From Casuarius casuarius (lineage: Eukaryota > Chordata > Aves > Casuariiformes > Casuariidae), in the NCBI GenBank assembly GCA_003342895.1, contig PTFA01000050.1:3141827-3205826 (forward strand): a stretch of DNA of 64,000 nucleotides, given 5' to 3'. The notes under the pieces are model-generated. The model was given only the letters and a program-made list of their open reading frames with translations, was not told the origin of the DNA and did not search any database. Numbering within the stretch: position 1 is the stretch's first letter; each line of letters starts with the position of its first letter. A program made the position numbers and the translations under genes. This document shows positions 12,801 to 26,400 of the stretch, piece after piece.

Positions 12801-14569
12801 TCAATTTATGCAAACGTTGCTGGCGTGTTGGGAAATGTGAACGGGCTCTGTTGCTGTTTAGGAAAGAATTTTAATGTAAAATATTTTTCAGGGAAGCGCA
12901 AACAGCTTGCCCCCAAATCTCAACTAGAATTTGTAGTGTCAAGGATATCTTCTGGTCAGGCGGTCTAATTACGGGACTGCCTTGAGTAGAAGGAGAGATC
13001 TCTGCTTACCTGCTCTATTTGAATTGCTAAAAACCCAGTCCAGCAAGCTGCTGACTAAGCTTGGGTGAAGCTAAATCTGAGTAATGAAGGATGACCCACT
13101 GTAAAGAAACTGGTGAGAAAGGCTCTTGTGTTCAGTTTTCTGTAAGATTCTCAACAAGACACTTCCACTTCTAATTCTCCCCACATATCTGCAAGATGAA
13201 ACATTACATTTTAGCTCAGAGATTTCATTCTCCTTTTCTTTTTTGCTTTCCCTACTTAAGGCGTTCAGTTTCTAAGAATCAGTTGTTAGGTTTAAAGAAT
13301 CAAAGGTAATTTTCCTCCTCAGCAAAAGATTTCCAAAATTCTGATGCCTTTTCTAAGCTAGAGCAGAATAATAGGAGATTGGTGGTACTGTCGTGTTGCC
13401 ATTAGCTTCACTGCTCGGTAGCTGCACATCAGCACAGTAATCATTTTCAGATTTACAAGCATTAAATATTTTAATTTAATGCCTTGGCTCTCTTGTAATT
13501 CATGCACTTAATTATACGATAATTACTCAAATGAAAGAGATACAGCTGCTGCTGTATCAATTCTTCTAGGAATCTGAGATTTTTGGAATTGGCCTTTGAT
13601 TTCAGGGCTTTTTCTGGCCCTTTTCAAGAGCTGGTGAACACTTAGCTGATTTTTTGAGTATATGTGACAAAGGTGGATTTCAGGTAATGTTACCTTCCTC
13701 ACTCCTTTTCTTGGAGTGTGGACTACATTTGGCAGCTGGGGGCCTGGGCACCGCACTGGCTGTTTTTACTGCTCCTTGTGGATTATAGTCATTAAAACGG
13801 AGGAGCTAAGGCAAAGCTTGCAGAGCACGGGACCTGGCCTCGTTGCAGATGGCCACGGAAGGAAGTAAGCTGTAGGAAAGCGGTGTGTGTTTGTGTACGT
13901 GTGCACATAACTGTACTGAATTTAATACCTTTATAACGGGCCAGTTGGTCAGCCTGCAAGCACTGCACAATGAAATCATACAATAAATTAAAGTCAAGTA
14001 TAAAGGTTCAACCACTCCAAATAGACCACCAAGTGGAACAAAAGGATTTGGCACAAAGGCAAGCCCAAGTGACCTCAGCAGAGAAGGGCAATTAACACAC
14101 GGAGTGAGGAAGAAAGGGAGTTAGCAAATACAAAAAACCACATAGTCAGTACAAAAGAAGGTGGCCCCTAGACTCCATGGTGGATAACGCTGCCAAAATC
14201 AATGGAGCTTTCACTGGGACTGCAAACGGCACCCGGGGACGGTGGCACATCCCCTCCGGGAAGAGAGCTCCTTACGGAGCATCCTGCAGCAAGTATTGTC
14301 CAGACACCTGGATTTCTGCTTTCTAGCTTGCAGTGGTTCTGTGCTTAACTGCTTAAAATATATAGCAATGGATTTTTTCTTAGGGAAAACAGTAATTATA
14401 AGATGCTGGAATAGGTGTTGTGGTTTTTATTATTTTATTTTTAGGTGTATCTCCAGTGCTGAAAGGTGGAAAATTAGCCCGGGACTAGTCTTCACTTAGG
14501 AGATGTGCCTGGGAAGGTCTCCGTGAATTTGAATTACATAAGGTCTTGGCAAATTATTCCATGGGTATA

Positions 14570-15115
14570 TTTAACTCGCGGTGCCGGGGGGTTAGCACCG
14601 TAGCCCTGCCAGCTGCAGCGGGGTAGGGTCTGGCATGGGTGGCCCAGGCTGAGTTGGAGCTCCAGGAAATTACTCGTTCTCTGTACAAACGCACAACCCC
14701 TTCCATGTGGACGCTCTCGCAGCGTATTGGGAAAGCAGGAGCTCTCGCAGGCCTGGCTTATTTGAAGGGAACGTGCTTGTGAGCAGGCAGGAGAGAGGCC
14801 CGGTCCCCGCTGGTGGGACCCGTGGTGTTCTCTGGGCTCGCTTTTCTGATAGCTCCCCATCCACATTTTGCTCTCTGGATGTTGCTGTGACCCTGCCTGC
14901 TTGCCCCAAGTGGATTAAGCTGTTGGGTGAGCGGGATGCTCGGCTGTGCTCCCTGCTGTGCTTGACGGACAGGGATGTGTCGCTGCGCGGGCACACGTGC
15001 ACGCGAGGCAAAGGGCGAACTCGTTACCAGGAGCGAGCTCTGCACGGGAGTGGGGAAGCACGGCGGCGAGGTCCCGTCCTTTCCTGGCAGACAAGGTCCT
15101 GGGACAGAGAGCGGT
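14570..15115. other. Moderately GC-rich patch
   Basis: Longer but weaker patch; CpG density peaks at 14925-15110. A 213-codon frame crosses it on the minus strand (15399-14758) but has no recognisable domain and changes composition midway, so it is not called a gene. Confidence 0.55.
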
Positions 15116-15399
15116 CCCTTTACTGGAAACGGAATAAGCAATAGGCTTTTTAGCAGCAGCCACAGAGAAGTTTTGTGAAAACATGTTGCAGCCATATTTA
15201 AAGTTTTTTGTTGATGGTGGTTGTTGACATGTGAGATTATGCTTAATCCCTTAGGGACGCAGGATATTTTGTAAGAATTGGAAGTGTAAATATTTGGCAA
15301 TAGTTTCATATCCGTCCTCTCCGAGTCCCGCTGGAATAGATGACGCTGGGTTACTGTACTGCATGTAGTTTCTGCTGATGGCGGTAGCAGATTTAACAC

Positions 15400-18300
15400 T
15401 TCTGCACAGTTGCATTTTACTTTATGAGTATTTGAAGTTTGTCTTGCCTATGTGAAGTAATTCCTCTGCAGTTTACTTTCATGGAAGAAGATGCAATAGT
15501 TACTCTGATTCTTAAAAATTGTAACTAAGGGGCTGAGCAAACTACAAGCAAATCACTGTTAAAAATACATAGAGGTGTTTTTAATTGCTAAAGGCATTCA
15601 GTGTAAAGCAGGGATATTTCTTTGCCTGACTTCTAGTCCTATTGTCAGACTTGTAACAAGGCTAAATCCATTCAAACAGTTACTGGAAATTGGTATTTGA
15701 ACTTGTGAACTCCGGCAAACTCCTGATCTGCTCCGAGGTCTCCTGCTTGCCCTCTGAGCCCGCAGACGGCTGTCTCCAGCTCGCCTTTAACTCTCGAGAG
15801 ATCTTGGTGGCGGCATTGCTGAGCTCCTCCCTGAATGCAAGTTGCACCAAAAGGGTTACAAAATTTTCAGCCCTGTGTATGCAGACAATTTTCAGCTAGC
15901 TTACAGCAGCTGCGGAGTCGTGCTGATAGATTAAAAGCAGCTCCCAGCCCCAGAATGAAGTACATTAGAGCTCCCGCTGAGCCGAGCTGGGGTGAGGCCT
16001 ACACAGCTGTCATTTAGGCCAAGTTTCCAACTGAAAACTGAAGAAAAGGATGCAACTTAAAGAAAAGTTATAGTTTAAAATAAGGCATCTGATTATTAAT
16101 CAGATATGGGCAGGAGCTGAGTTTGGCGGCAGCAGCAGCTTCAGCAGGCTGGCGCTTGGGAAGGTGGGGAGATAACGTTCAAGGACCACGAGGGGTATGT
16201 CCAGCCCGAGACTGTTACTAGTGCCGCTGCAGAAATAATCCTTTTCTTCTGTCCTTGCTTCTCTCTCTGAAAAATAAACAGAATGTGAATATTCCCGAAC
16301 TGTTGCACACCTGAGTAAGAAGGGATGATCAGCTCACACGATCGCTTTTCGCTGATACTGACCTTAAAGCATAGCTGATACTCTAGGGAGCATCCACGTA
16401 TAAACCTGCAGTTAGCGGAAGGGTATTTACAACAACGGCAATCTGCACAGCCCGTCCTCTGTTCCCGCAGAGGGGAGAGGAGGTCCCCATGAGCAAGACA
16501 AGTTCAGGAAATCTGGTGAGCATAATTAATACTTTATATACCCACCGCTCTCAAATTGGGGAAAGCTGAGCATTATGGTTTCGACTGCGGATGATAATTC
16601 AGAGTTCAGCACTGTGCGTTGGCATTCTTCGTTAGCCTCAACTCTGTTATTTCTGGGCAAGAGTGTGTTTGTTTGACCGTATCTCATCTGCTGATACCAT
16701 AAATGAACCTTTTGGTGCCTTTTGGTTGCTTCTTCACTTCCACAACAAGGGCAGCCTTCTTGTCCTTTGAACATGCCAGATTTTGAGTGGCTCCTCAATT
16801 TTTAATGCAGAGGGTCATTCATGAAAAACTCAACAAAGAATATAAATTAATTATATTATCACATTGACATACTTTGGCTTCTAAGGATGTTTGTACCCAC
16901 TTTTCATCTAATTTGCCTGTGCAGTTGCAACAGATCTGTCTCTGCTCCCTTGTAGTTAACTGACTGTTTATTTCACAGGATCACCCAGAAGTGCCAAAAC
17001 CAGATTTGTCTCTGGTTTATTTAAAATAAAATATTCAAAAATATTTGTTTAAAATACTGACTTTTGTCTGTATATAGTGTGTGGTATGAATAATTTGTTG
17101 GAGTTCAGATGCTACAGTGTTTCAGTTCTTATCAGAAATGTATGATATGAATTTGAAAGTATGCCCTCTTGCTTTCCTTCTCATGTATAGTGCATAATGA
17201 ATTTCCAGCTCGGCAGAAAGGAAAGGATCAGAGTAGGAAGGAGAGCATACCACAAGGATTTATCGTGACACCACTGAAAGCAATGTGACAACTCTGGGTA
17301 GTTTCTTGGTTACTGAGGTAGCAGTCTCTGTCTTCAGGTTCATTGGGGAAAGAACCCCATAAAATAAGAAACTTGCTTTTTTCAGCTACAAATGAGGAGC
17401 AGTAACGAGTCACGTTAATGTCACAAGCACCTGGTTCTGCTTTCCTTGGTTAACCAAAACTATCCAACATTTTCCAACATCATCCGACATCAATGTCAGC
17501 ATGTGTAAATCTGTTTTTTATATAAATTAGAGGCAACTTAAGATATTAATGAAGGTTCATGAGGTGAAAGGTATAGTAAAGCGAGAGAGACGTTTATGGC
17601 TTGTGCACTAAGCAGCTGTGGCGTTCCTGAAGCGTAGGCAGACCAAGTCGGTGATCTTCCCAGAGCAGTCAAAGCAGAAAGAGCAGCTTTCTCTGGGACC
17701 TTCAATTCAGAGTTTGACAGGTGAAATCATTCTAATGCGGCTGTTCATAACAGGCCCATCTCTGAGGTGGTGCTCCTCTACAGGATCCTGCATGTGTGCA
17801 CGTGTGTATCCAGTTATTTAGTATTATTTATTCATAGTGATGTTTTTTCCTTGTGTGGCAGAATAGAGCTAATGCAAATTCAGTAATCATCCCTTAAGTG
17901 TAGGGAAAGTAACTCAAAGAGAAAGCACTCCACTTGGCTATTGCTATGAATTACCTAAAAGTGGCCAATAAGAAATTTATATATTGAATTTTCTAGTCTA
18001 TGTGGTATAAGTGATAACTCAGTATTCTCTTGCTTTGGTGAACAGAGGGCGCATGTGTGCATTTAGCTTATAGTAAAGTCAAATATGTCACCTTTATCAA
18101 CCATTGAAAAACTCCTGGAAGACCAAGACTTCCAGCTGGTTGTACAACAAGCTCAGTAGGTTAGTCCAGTGTTGGCATAAAAATTGTATAAAGGATTTGT
18201 AAAGAGCTAAACATCTCTTCAGTGTTGTTTTTTACTTGTGATTTGGAAGCTAACACGATGAACGTTCTTTGCAAATGTAGTTGCAACAAATACACGGATT

Positions 18301-19790
18301 GCAAAGCTTCTTGACGGTAAAATTATAATGCAGTTAAAATACAGTATATACCTGAAATGCAGAATTATATCACAGGTAGTAGAAATGAAGCTAGGTACCA
18401 TTCTGACACTCTTCCAGAAAGGACCATTGTACCCTATTATCAGTAATAATAAAATATAAGTGCCTAACAAAAATGTTTATTTTTTAACAGCTGTTATTTG
18501 AGGTAATAATTTGATTTCTTGTGGATTTAAGGCATGTATATTCTTAGCATATAGTTTAGGAATGATATACTGTTGTATGAATCACTAAGAGATTTTAGTT
18601 TTCTGTGAACTTGTTCCTACTGTAAACAGTTACAGGTGAATGAATCAGTGTGCAAACAATTTTTTTTTTTATTTTGGAAGATTCAGAGTATTTCCAGCTA
18701 TCTAATGTCATTTGAATGCATGAGGGGCTAAATATTATATATTTACAATTTGGCGATCTGCATCATTCTTTGTAAGTCAACATGGAAGTTTTATGTTTGC
18801 TAATATGCAGAAGCTTCCTCTGCTTCTAAAAGGTTTTATTTTCATTAAGTTATGAATGCAGAGGAACGTCTGTCAGGTTTTTTTCGCATTAGCTCGGCTG
18901 GTTTATCTTAAGCATACTCAGTAGACTTGCCTCAGTTTTTCTCAAGCTATTGTTCTTTTTTACACCGCGTTTGCACACTGCAGCGCATCTAGGGAATTTC
19001 AGCAGTCGGAATATACATGAAAAGAGACCCGCTCTACTTTCATAAGGTCCCTGGATGAATTGGACGAAACCTCAAGGCCCCATGGTGGAGCCAGAGCCGC
19101 ATTCATATTCCTCGCCATCACCACACATATGATAGCATGAAGCCCAGACCAATCGAAAACTTGACAGTAAGCCTTTTGATTTTGCGGGGAAGCCTTCATC
19201 AAGCTGAGAGAGGGAAGGGAATATAGCCCAAACTGGACTTCATACTGTGGCAAGTTTGAAATCCCAGCCCAACCACAGAGCTGCTTGATTGGAATAGTTG
19301 GAAACTGTGTCCAGGAATTCGGCAGCGAGAACTTGGCTTTCAGCGTCTTCCTGCTTTTTAAAGGAGAATTCACCATACGGGTCACTTATGAGCCTTATTT
19401 GTTCTATCAGTATTTTAAATATGTGCCTTCTCATAAAGCACAGATGCAAGGTGAGGTGTTTGATGTTGCATGTTTCTAGTCTACAGCCACTCCGCCTGTG
19501 TTTTTCAGCCTTATGGTGGAACACGCCTGGCGAAAGCTGCCACGCTTTGACATTGCCTTCTAGGCTATTCAATTATTCAGTCCTTGCCCTATGTAGGAAA
19601 TAGAGTCCAAACAAATCCTCCTTTACACTGCCTATGTTAGCATTAGCATCTCCTATAAATGTAATTATGCTTGAGCACGTATTATAGGTGAGTTATAAAA
19701 CTGATTCCAGCTTATTTGTGGGGCCCTTTCAGAGGTATTTCAACATTACTGTGGGATTCATTAAGGATGTGGCATCCAGTTATGCCATCG
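15400..19790. other. A+T-rich intron
   Basis: No exon, repeat or strong CpG patch recognised; weaker GC-rich spots at about 15715-15830 and 16440-16490. Confidence 0.65.
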
Positions 19791-19794
19791 CTTC

Positions 19795-20580
19795 ATCCGT
19801 TTGCAGCTCGCGCGGTCAGGCACCGGGCCACGGGTGCGTAGCCGCAGTGCGTCGCTGTTTGCGGCGCCTTTGGGCTCGCAGCGGGCGAAGCGGAGGATTT
19901 CCTCCCGGGAAAAGCAGAGGAGCCGCTGCTCCGGTTTCCCCCGCTGGAATGTTTAATTTTAAAATTCCAGAGACGCTGCGTTTTTGGTGCCTGCGTAGAA
20001 CATGGTGAAGTACGTTTTATCCTTTGTTGCCCCTGGAATTGTGATCCAATTATGTCTTAACCCAGACCAAACTCTTGTTGACTTTCCTGAGAGTTTGTCT
20101 AATTAAAAGCCGAGTTGGGAGTGCAGAACAGATAAATACCAGAAGCATGTAAAAAGCGGCAAACTGATAGGTTTGTGCTTTGTGTCAGAAGGTCATCCCT
20201 ATAACACAGTTTCCTGATTGCGATGGGAGACTGTTTTTTTCCGCGGAGTGGTGCACGCTTCCCCTTCAGCGCGGCGGTGCCGCTCGTAGCCTGCGATTCC
20301 TCGCGGCTGCAGCACGGCACAGCGCGTTTCGGCGTGTCTCGCGGCGGGTCCGGGGAGCGCTGCCGCCTCCAAAGCCCCTTCTGCGGCTGCGGAGGGCCCT
20401 GCGGCAGCGCGGCTCCTGGCCGGGAGGTCTCCGCCGAGGAGAAAGGCAGGGACGGGCCGTGGGTGGGTGGGTGGGAAGAGGTGCTGCTTCGCGGTGCCCC
20501 TGTGCCCGCCCACCCGCCACGGGCTCGGCGCCGGCTCCATCCCACAGCGCCCGCGGTGTCCGCAGGAGCGGCTGTACGGC
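19795..20580. other. Paired CpG-rich patches
   Basis: Two dense segments, 19795-19945 and 20225-20580, separated by A+T-rich DNA. The second has CpG-dense frames open in several phases on both strands, typical of composition and not of coding. Confidence 0.75.
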
Positions 20581-20994
20581 AGCGCTTCCCAAAAGAAGAT
20601 TTTGGGTTTCGTTGGTTAGATTTTTCTTTTTAATTTTTTCTAGTAAAACCAGACTGTAGAAAGCATTAGCTAGTAAGTTTTCGGGTGAGCTTACAAGGTT
20701 CAAATGAGTCAATTTTCAGCGCAGAAAATGTTAGAAAATGATTTAAGCTGATGAAGCTTCAAATTAAGGAGGCGCCTAAGCCAGAATTTGTAAGGTTGCG
20801 TTTTAGAGCATACAAATGTCTCTGTAGTTTGCAGACTTATCTCTAAGAATCCCAAATTTGAGAGTATTTATAAAATTGAAAAAAATTCTATGCCTTGACT
20901 GGGAAGACATGGGAATACAAAAATACATGAAAACTTCGTATAAAAAACCACTGCATGCAAGGTCACAGGATGGCATCTTTGAGGTCAGTTTAAA

Positions 20995-21185
20995 TGGCTG
21001 CAGAGTGCAGCCGTGCCGGGCTCGTGTATAGCCAGGCGCAGGGGAGTTTCAAAGGCCCTACAGAGCCAAAAGCTGCGAGACGCTCTCACCGCGAGCTCTG
21101 CCTCGGACCCCGGGAGGTCTGGAGTGCCCCGAGCCCTCGCCAAATCCCTGGCAGCACTGGGCGCTCAGCGTCTCTAGAAGGGGCA
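20995..21185. other. Weak GC-rich patch
   Basis: GC-rich with scattered CpG; no further feature. Confidence 0.45.
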
Positions 21186-21818
21186 ATTTTGCACCCCAGC
21201 TCTTTCATTCATTTCTCAGGGCTCTGGGGTAGTTCCTCACTGTGCAAACAGCTCCAGTCATTGCTGGTGTCATATATCCAAAAAGTTCAAAGTAATTTCT
21301 GTGAAAGAGAGGTATCCCATATTATGAAGAGTTAATAATTATAAAGAGAATATGCTTTGTGATTAAATAATGCACAGCTGGAAAAATTAATCACATCATG
21401 CATTAAGCAATGCTTAAGAATTTTAAAGCAGTAATAGGTGCAGAATTTAACATTTAAAGACTTGCTTGAAATGCCAGGGAATGAATATAAATGACTCCAT
21501 GCTCTGTAGTGTCTTGATGTGGTGCTGCCGGCCAATGAAGATGCAGGATTAGATCTTGCTATTTTATAATAGGCTAATAAATATTTTATCTTGCGCCCAT
21601 GTTCCTTTTGCATTAAATTTTAGCCTAAGCCCACCCTAGTCAAGCCAAAGTTTCGATTTGTTAATTTTTTTAAGCAGATAATATTGGCTGTTTACTGCGC
21701 TGCCTGCGCACGCACGCCGAGAGGCGATCTTTTCCCCCGGGGCTCGTTTCCCTCTCTCCTTAGCCTGTCCAGCATTTAGGGATTTAAGCCTTTATTTTTC
21801 AGGAACCTTGTCCCGTTG

Positions 21819-21844
21819 AAAAAAAAAAAGAAGAAGAAGAAGAA
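21819..21844. repeat. A11 run followed by (GAA)5
   Basis: Eleven A residues at 21819-21829, then five GAA triplets at 21830-21844; a short purine-only microsatellite. Confidence 0.9.
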
Positions 21845-22198
21845 AATATCGTGCCATTTTGTTTGCTTTTCTGCAGGCGCAGACCTGGAGACTCAGCGCT
21901 GTGCATAAGCTGCCTGACCCTGCAGTTTCTCCTACCAGGGGCTCATTTGTATGCAGAGGGGATTAGGCAGAATTTACTGTAGCTTCGCCCTGGGGAGCTG
22001 TGAACTCCCTAGGAATATGCTCTGACGAAAGCGTGCAGTGGGTAAGATTAGAACAAACCCTTCTGCTACAGAAAGTGCCTTGGTCACTCGCTAGGCCTCC
22101 AACATTGAAATCATTTTCATTTATAACCTTTTTGATCATTCAACCTCAAAGAAGCCCTGGCTTTTATGACAGCTTGCACCAAAATTGCCCAATTATTT

Positions 22199-22228
22199 GG
22201 GGGGGGCGGGGAGGAAAGGAGGGAGGGC
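22199..22228 (+). repeat. G-rich tract, near-canonical G-quadruplex
   Basis: An initial run of eight G, then GGGG, GGG and GGG on the + strand. One loop is nine bases, just beyond the usual seven-base limit, so folding is possible but not assured. Confidence 0.6.
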
Positions 22229-23165
22229 GAATCTGAACGCAGTCAGATGTGAGAGACGGGGCACTTGATCTGGGCTCATGGCTTTTTCTTCCTTTCTCCT
22301 ACCAATATTTTTACAGCTGTTGACATATATTGAGTTACATGTGGCTGTGCCATATCCCCGTGGTATAGTTTCAAAGATCTGTTCACCATAAAGTGTGCTG
22401 TTCTCAAGTAAATGACTCTGACTTCAAGAAAGCACAGTAGTTTAAATGTTACTATAAATACAGGAGCTAAGACATTTTAATTATAATTTTTGAGTTATAC
22501 AGTGCTCGGTACGCACACTAGGCATTTACAAAAGGCTCTGTGTGTACTCAGGTTACTGTGCTCTCTTGTGGATAAGGCAGTAACTGCAAGCGGCTAATTT
22601 TGCTGAGCCCCTTTATTTGAATGTATTTGTGCCACTTATTGACGATGAGTGTCGCAGGTTTGGGAGTTTGACTGTGAGAGCTAGCGGGGAGAGAAAAGCA
22701 GGCGGTTCAGCAAAAAAATGTGTTTAAACTCAGAGTTGAGAAGAATTTTTGCTTTGGAATATCTTAGAAATGTTACTTTTATCAAGATTTTTTTTTAAAG
22801 TTTATTTAGGAAATATTAGCACATCTTGTGTCCTTTTAACGCCCTTCCAACGTGCATTTGGTTAACTAGGGCAGATTGAGAATTCAGTACTAAACAGATC
22901 TGTCAAAGTTTTGAGAAAATCCCAGGGTGTGAGTCCACTGCTGATTAATTTTTTCATCAGTGTGGCACTGTTGGCTTTAGTGGAGTTCCTCCTAATTTGG
23001 TCTGATGAAAGGAGGGGGAAAAATCATTCTGGAAGTGGGTGCTGCTGTCTCGGGAATAAATAGGTGCAGGGTATGGGGGAAGCAAGATGAGCAGCAATAT
23101 GTTTCAGTATGTTAATTTTTAGCTGTCAGTGGGTTGATGGTGGGGTGTTTTTTGTTTTTTGTTGG

Positions 23166-23890
23166 TTTTTTTTTTTTTTACTTGAAAACAAAGCACCAGA
23201 AAAGCTTTTATAGAACTTTGTCTCGTATGTCAGTGCATGGCAAAGGACTTTTCTCTGGAAACGGTAAGTGATCCTTTGTGCTTGGGCCTGATATATGCAG
23301 TAGAAAGGTGAATATAAGCTTAAACGATTTTGTAGTACTGGATATTGCACTTTGGAGGATTCTGCAACTGAGATCCAGCAAATCTAGTATGAGAAGGGCG
23401 TTCTGAATGCATTTGTCGTCCCGTGGTACCTGTGACAGAGCCGTTGCAACAGAGATTTCGGCTATTGCTGCTGTGACTGCTCCAGTAAAAGCAGCTCCTC
23501 CAAGTGCCTTCATGGCCCACATGAACCCAAGTTTGCTGAAATTGGTGAAAAATCTTCCCATGATGGAAGTGGGCTTTGGATCAAGCCTGTGCTGCTGGCC
23601 TCGATGCCCTTTGTTGCTGGGGCATGGTTCTGGTCACGCAGTCTGCTAATCTACATAAATTAATAAATAATACCCATAATAAATAGTCCGTGTACAGGAA
23701 CCGGTGCCCAGTGGTTGCCCTCAAAGCCTGCTGCAATTTCCTGTGGCGTTCCCTGATAGCGGCAGGAGTACGGCTGCGGACGGAGGCCTCTCTCGGCGCC
23801 GCACAGCTTCGCGGTGGCCATCGCACGCGGCTCCTCCTCGGCCGTTCAGTGGAGCCCTGCGTCGCCCAGCTCAGCAGCGCCGTGTAATCC
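23166..23890 (-). pseudogene. Candidate processed retrocopy, parent gene not recognised
   Basis: Read on the minus strand, a GC- and CpG-rich 5' part (about 23890-23700) is followed by less GC-rich sequence, a TATAAA hexamer about 30 nt before the end, and then a 14-A run (T tract 23166-23179 on the + strand). That order resembles 5' UTR/first exon, body, variant poly(A) signal and tail of a reverse-transcribed mRNA. Two overlapping stretches are open. One begins with ATG at 23822 (MATAKLCGAERG…) and stops after about 50 codons. The other begins with ATG at 23561 (MGRFFTNFSKLG…), runs 117 codons to 23208, and carries an Ala/Gly-rich hydrophobic segment at about residues 13-42. No family was recognised and no target-site duplication was found. 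It could equally be a CpG patch beside an unrelated T tract. Confidence 0.3.
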
Positions 23891-24359
23891 CTTTAAAAGC
23901 CGTTTTGGAGTCTCCTGGGTGGCAGTGGAATACCCTGCAGCACCTCCACAGGAGCAGCCCCTGGGCTTTGCCCCTCCAAAATCCTGGCAGAGGCTTTGGG
24001 GGCTGCTGTGAGGAGCGGGGAAGGCCCAGGGACCGTGGGGCTGTGGGAAGGTGCTGGGAGCATTTGTCCAACTCTTCATACCTTTCACTGGATTTTGACT
24101 CAAAACACTGTGGGCTTCCTTTGCCTATAGCTTCACCTGTTTTGTGCATCAAACCCAGCTTTTCTGTTGTGCAAACTGGTAGTGAATAGTGAGGTCCAGA
24201 GAAATATTTCTGGTTCCTTCTGAGCACCGCAGTTCTGCTGCGTATTCGGACTTCAGAGAGCCAGGCCATTTATCTTGAGCACCTTTCCACTTGGATTTTC
24301 TTCCAAATGCTCCTTTCCGCATGGAAGTGCGGGTGAGTGATCTGAGTGGAGGGAATAAG

Positions 24360-24955
24360 GTGTGCGCTGCACGCTGACGTGTCTGGTGCCGGGACAGCCT
24401 TTCCGATGGCGAAGGCCGTGCGCCCGCCTTGGCCCGGCGGGTGTTTCCGCGTGCCGTGCCATGCCTTACCCCTGCTAGCTAAGCAGGCAGCTTCCCAGGA
24501 GGATGATTAGGATGCTTCAATAACACGGTACTAATACATAGTTAGACATATACAAATGAAACGTTTAGTTAATTAACTTTGTGGATATCTTTGGTTATGT
24601 AAACGCAACCCGAACTAGGATGAGTGGTGCTACCTTGCAAACGGCTGTCTGCCTTTGAGCTCCTCCAAGGAGAGCATGTGCAGTTCTTGGCGTTTTCTTC
24701 TCATTACCACATTTGTTACAAGGAAGTGTAGTTTTTTCCTACTCTCCATCGGACATAGCTCGTTTCGAGGGAGGTATCCTCTCCTTGCGGGCTATGCGCG
24801 GTGCCGAGGGAGGCGGGCAGCCTCCCCTCCCCTCACGGCCGTGCTGTGTCCCGCTGCCCATGCGCCCGGCTGCAGGGTGGTGGGTCCCGTGGTGACACCG
24901 CGGAGGTGGCAGGCGCCCAGCCGGGGCGCAAAGGGCTCCTGCAGCCCCTAACGCG
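24360..24955. other. Two small CpG-rich patches
   Basis: CpG peaks at 24370-24455 and 24775-24955 with A+T-rich DNA between. Confidence 0.6.
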
Positions 24956-26370
24956 GTGGCAGGCACTCCTCCTTCTTTGTCTTTTAAATGACTTGTACTT
25001 GTCCAGCCTGCTTAAAACAAAATTTAAAATTTCTCTTCAAAGCTGCTACCTGACATGTTTCCTTTATGAATTCTTGTGGATTACTATTGATTTTTGACTG
25101 TGGTTTTCGAAATCCTGCCTCTAGGACTCTGGAGATTTCCCTGCTGCAATAGTAATGTATTGTCATTCTTAATATCTCAGATCTTTGACACAATATTCAT
25201 ATTAAAACCACAAAAAAGCTACATTAGAGTAACACTGAGGGTCTGCATGGAACCCACCAAGGCAGGGAAAATCAAAGTCAAGGCTCAAAATTAGGACTGA
25301 CACCGTGAAACTTATCTCATTGTGCTTAAGTGTCGTAGTTCATCTATGATTGTAAGATCGCCTGCACTTTAGAGATGATTCCTCGGTACAGCAGGAGTGA
25401 GTTATGATGTGTTGTAAATTGTCAGGATTAACTGTTGTAGTTTAGAGTGCCTACTTCTGTGGAGAGCTACATAAACCAGTGTTATGGAAGTCACTTTAAC
25501 GTATTTTATTAACTTTTGTTCTGTCTTTTTCACACACAGTTCTATTAAAAATCCATTTTGCATTTCTAGTGCTTGCATAATAATTCCAGACCAAATTGTT
25601 CCGGTCAATAAAGAGAGAACAAAAATGTCATAGCATTATTTGTGGGCTTGTAGGTATTTTTCTGGTAACTATATCCCAGACTTTGCAGACATGTACAGTT
25701 CTGTGCAAATAGATGGTTTGTGTGTTGTAACTGTATTGTCTTAGTACTTGTGGTTCTGTTGAGGTAGTGAGGGCCCTTCGTTGGGCCACATCTTTTGACC
25801 TTTCTCATAGAGTCTCTTTGGGAGTTGAATTTTTCCAGTCAAACTTTTTTCTCGCTAAGTTCAAGCTTACTTTGGTTGTTGTTCTGTTCCTTGGCACATG
25901 ATGGCGAGACCCTATGTACCCTCAGGAACGCCGGTTGACAAGTAAAAGAGAGATTTCCCATGTGCTGAGAAGAGGCAGAGAAGGTGCTGGTAGACCCCTC
26001 CAAAGACCTACCACCTGTATAAGCACTAGCAGGGGAACAGAAGTATTCTGACAAAATAAATAGATTAAATATGTGGTTTTAGATCTTAGAGCAATGCATT
26101 TTCACCATGTCTCTATCAGTGGTTTTGGATATAGCTGTTCATCCCCCTTTTCCTCTGCTTCTCTCTCTCATGTTATTAATGCTCACATAAGAGCACATCT
26201 GACCTGACCCTCCCAGCTCATTGAGGCAATACGAAAGGGTTTCTTTATAAATGAGGATTACTGGTCATTTGAATATACTTAGGACCTTGCTTTTTTCTTG
26301 TGCTCTTTTCTTGTGAGAAAGTAGATGCATGGCATTGCATCAGAGAATGGTGTTCGAAACTTGGTCAACA

Positions 26371-26400
26371 GAAGTAACTGTTGAGTAACTGCTGAGTAAC
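26371..26400. repeat. Short 11-bp tandem repeat
   Basis: AGTAACTG-containing units repeat about 2.7 times with period 11 and minor differences. Confidence 0.7.

Noticed and set aside
14758..15399. 213-codon minus-strand frame
   Set aside because: No recognisable domain, composition changes midway with the GC patch, and shorter frames overlap it in other phases. Taken as chance.
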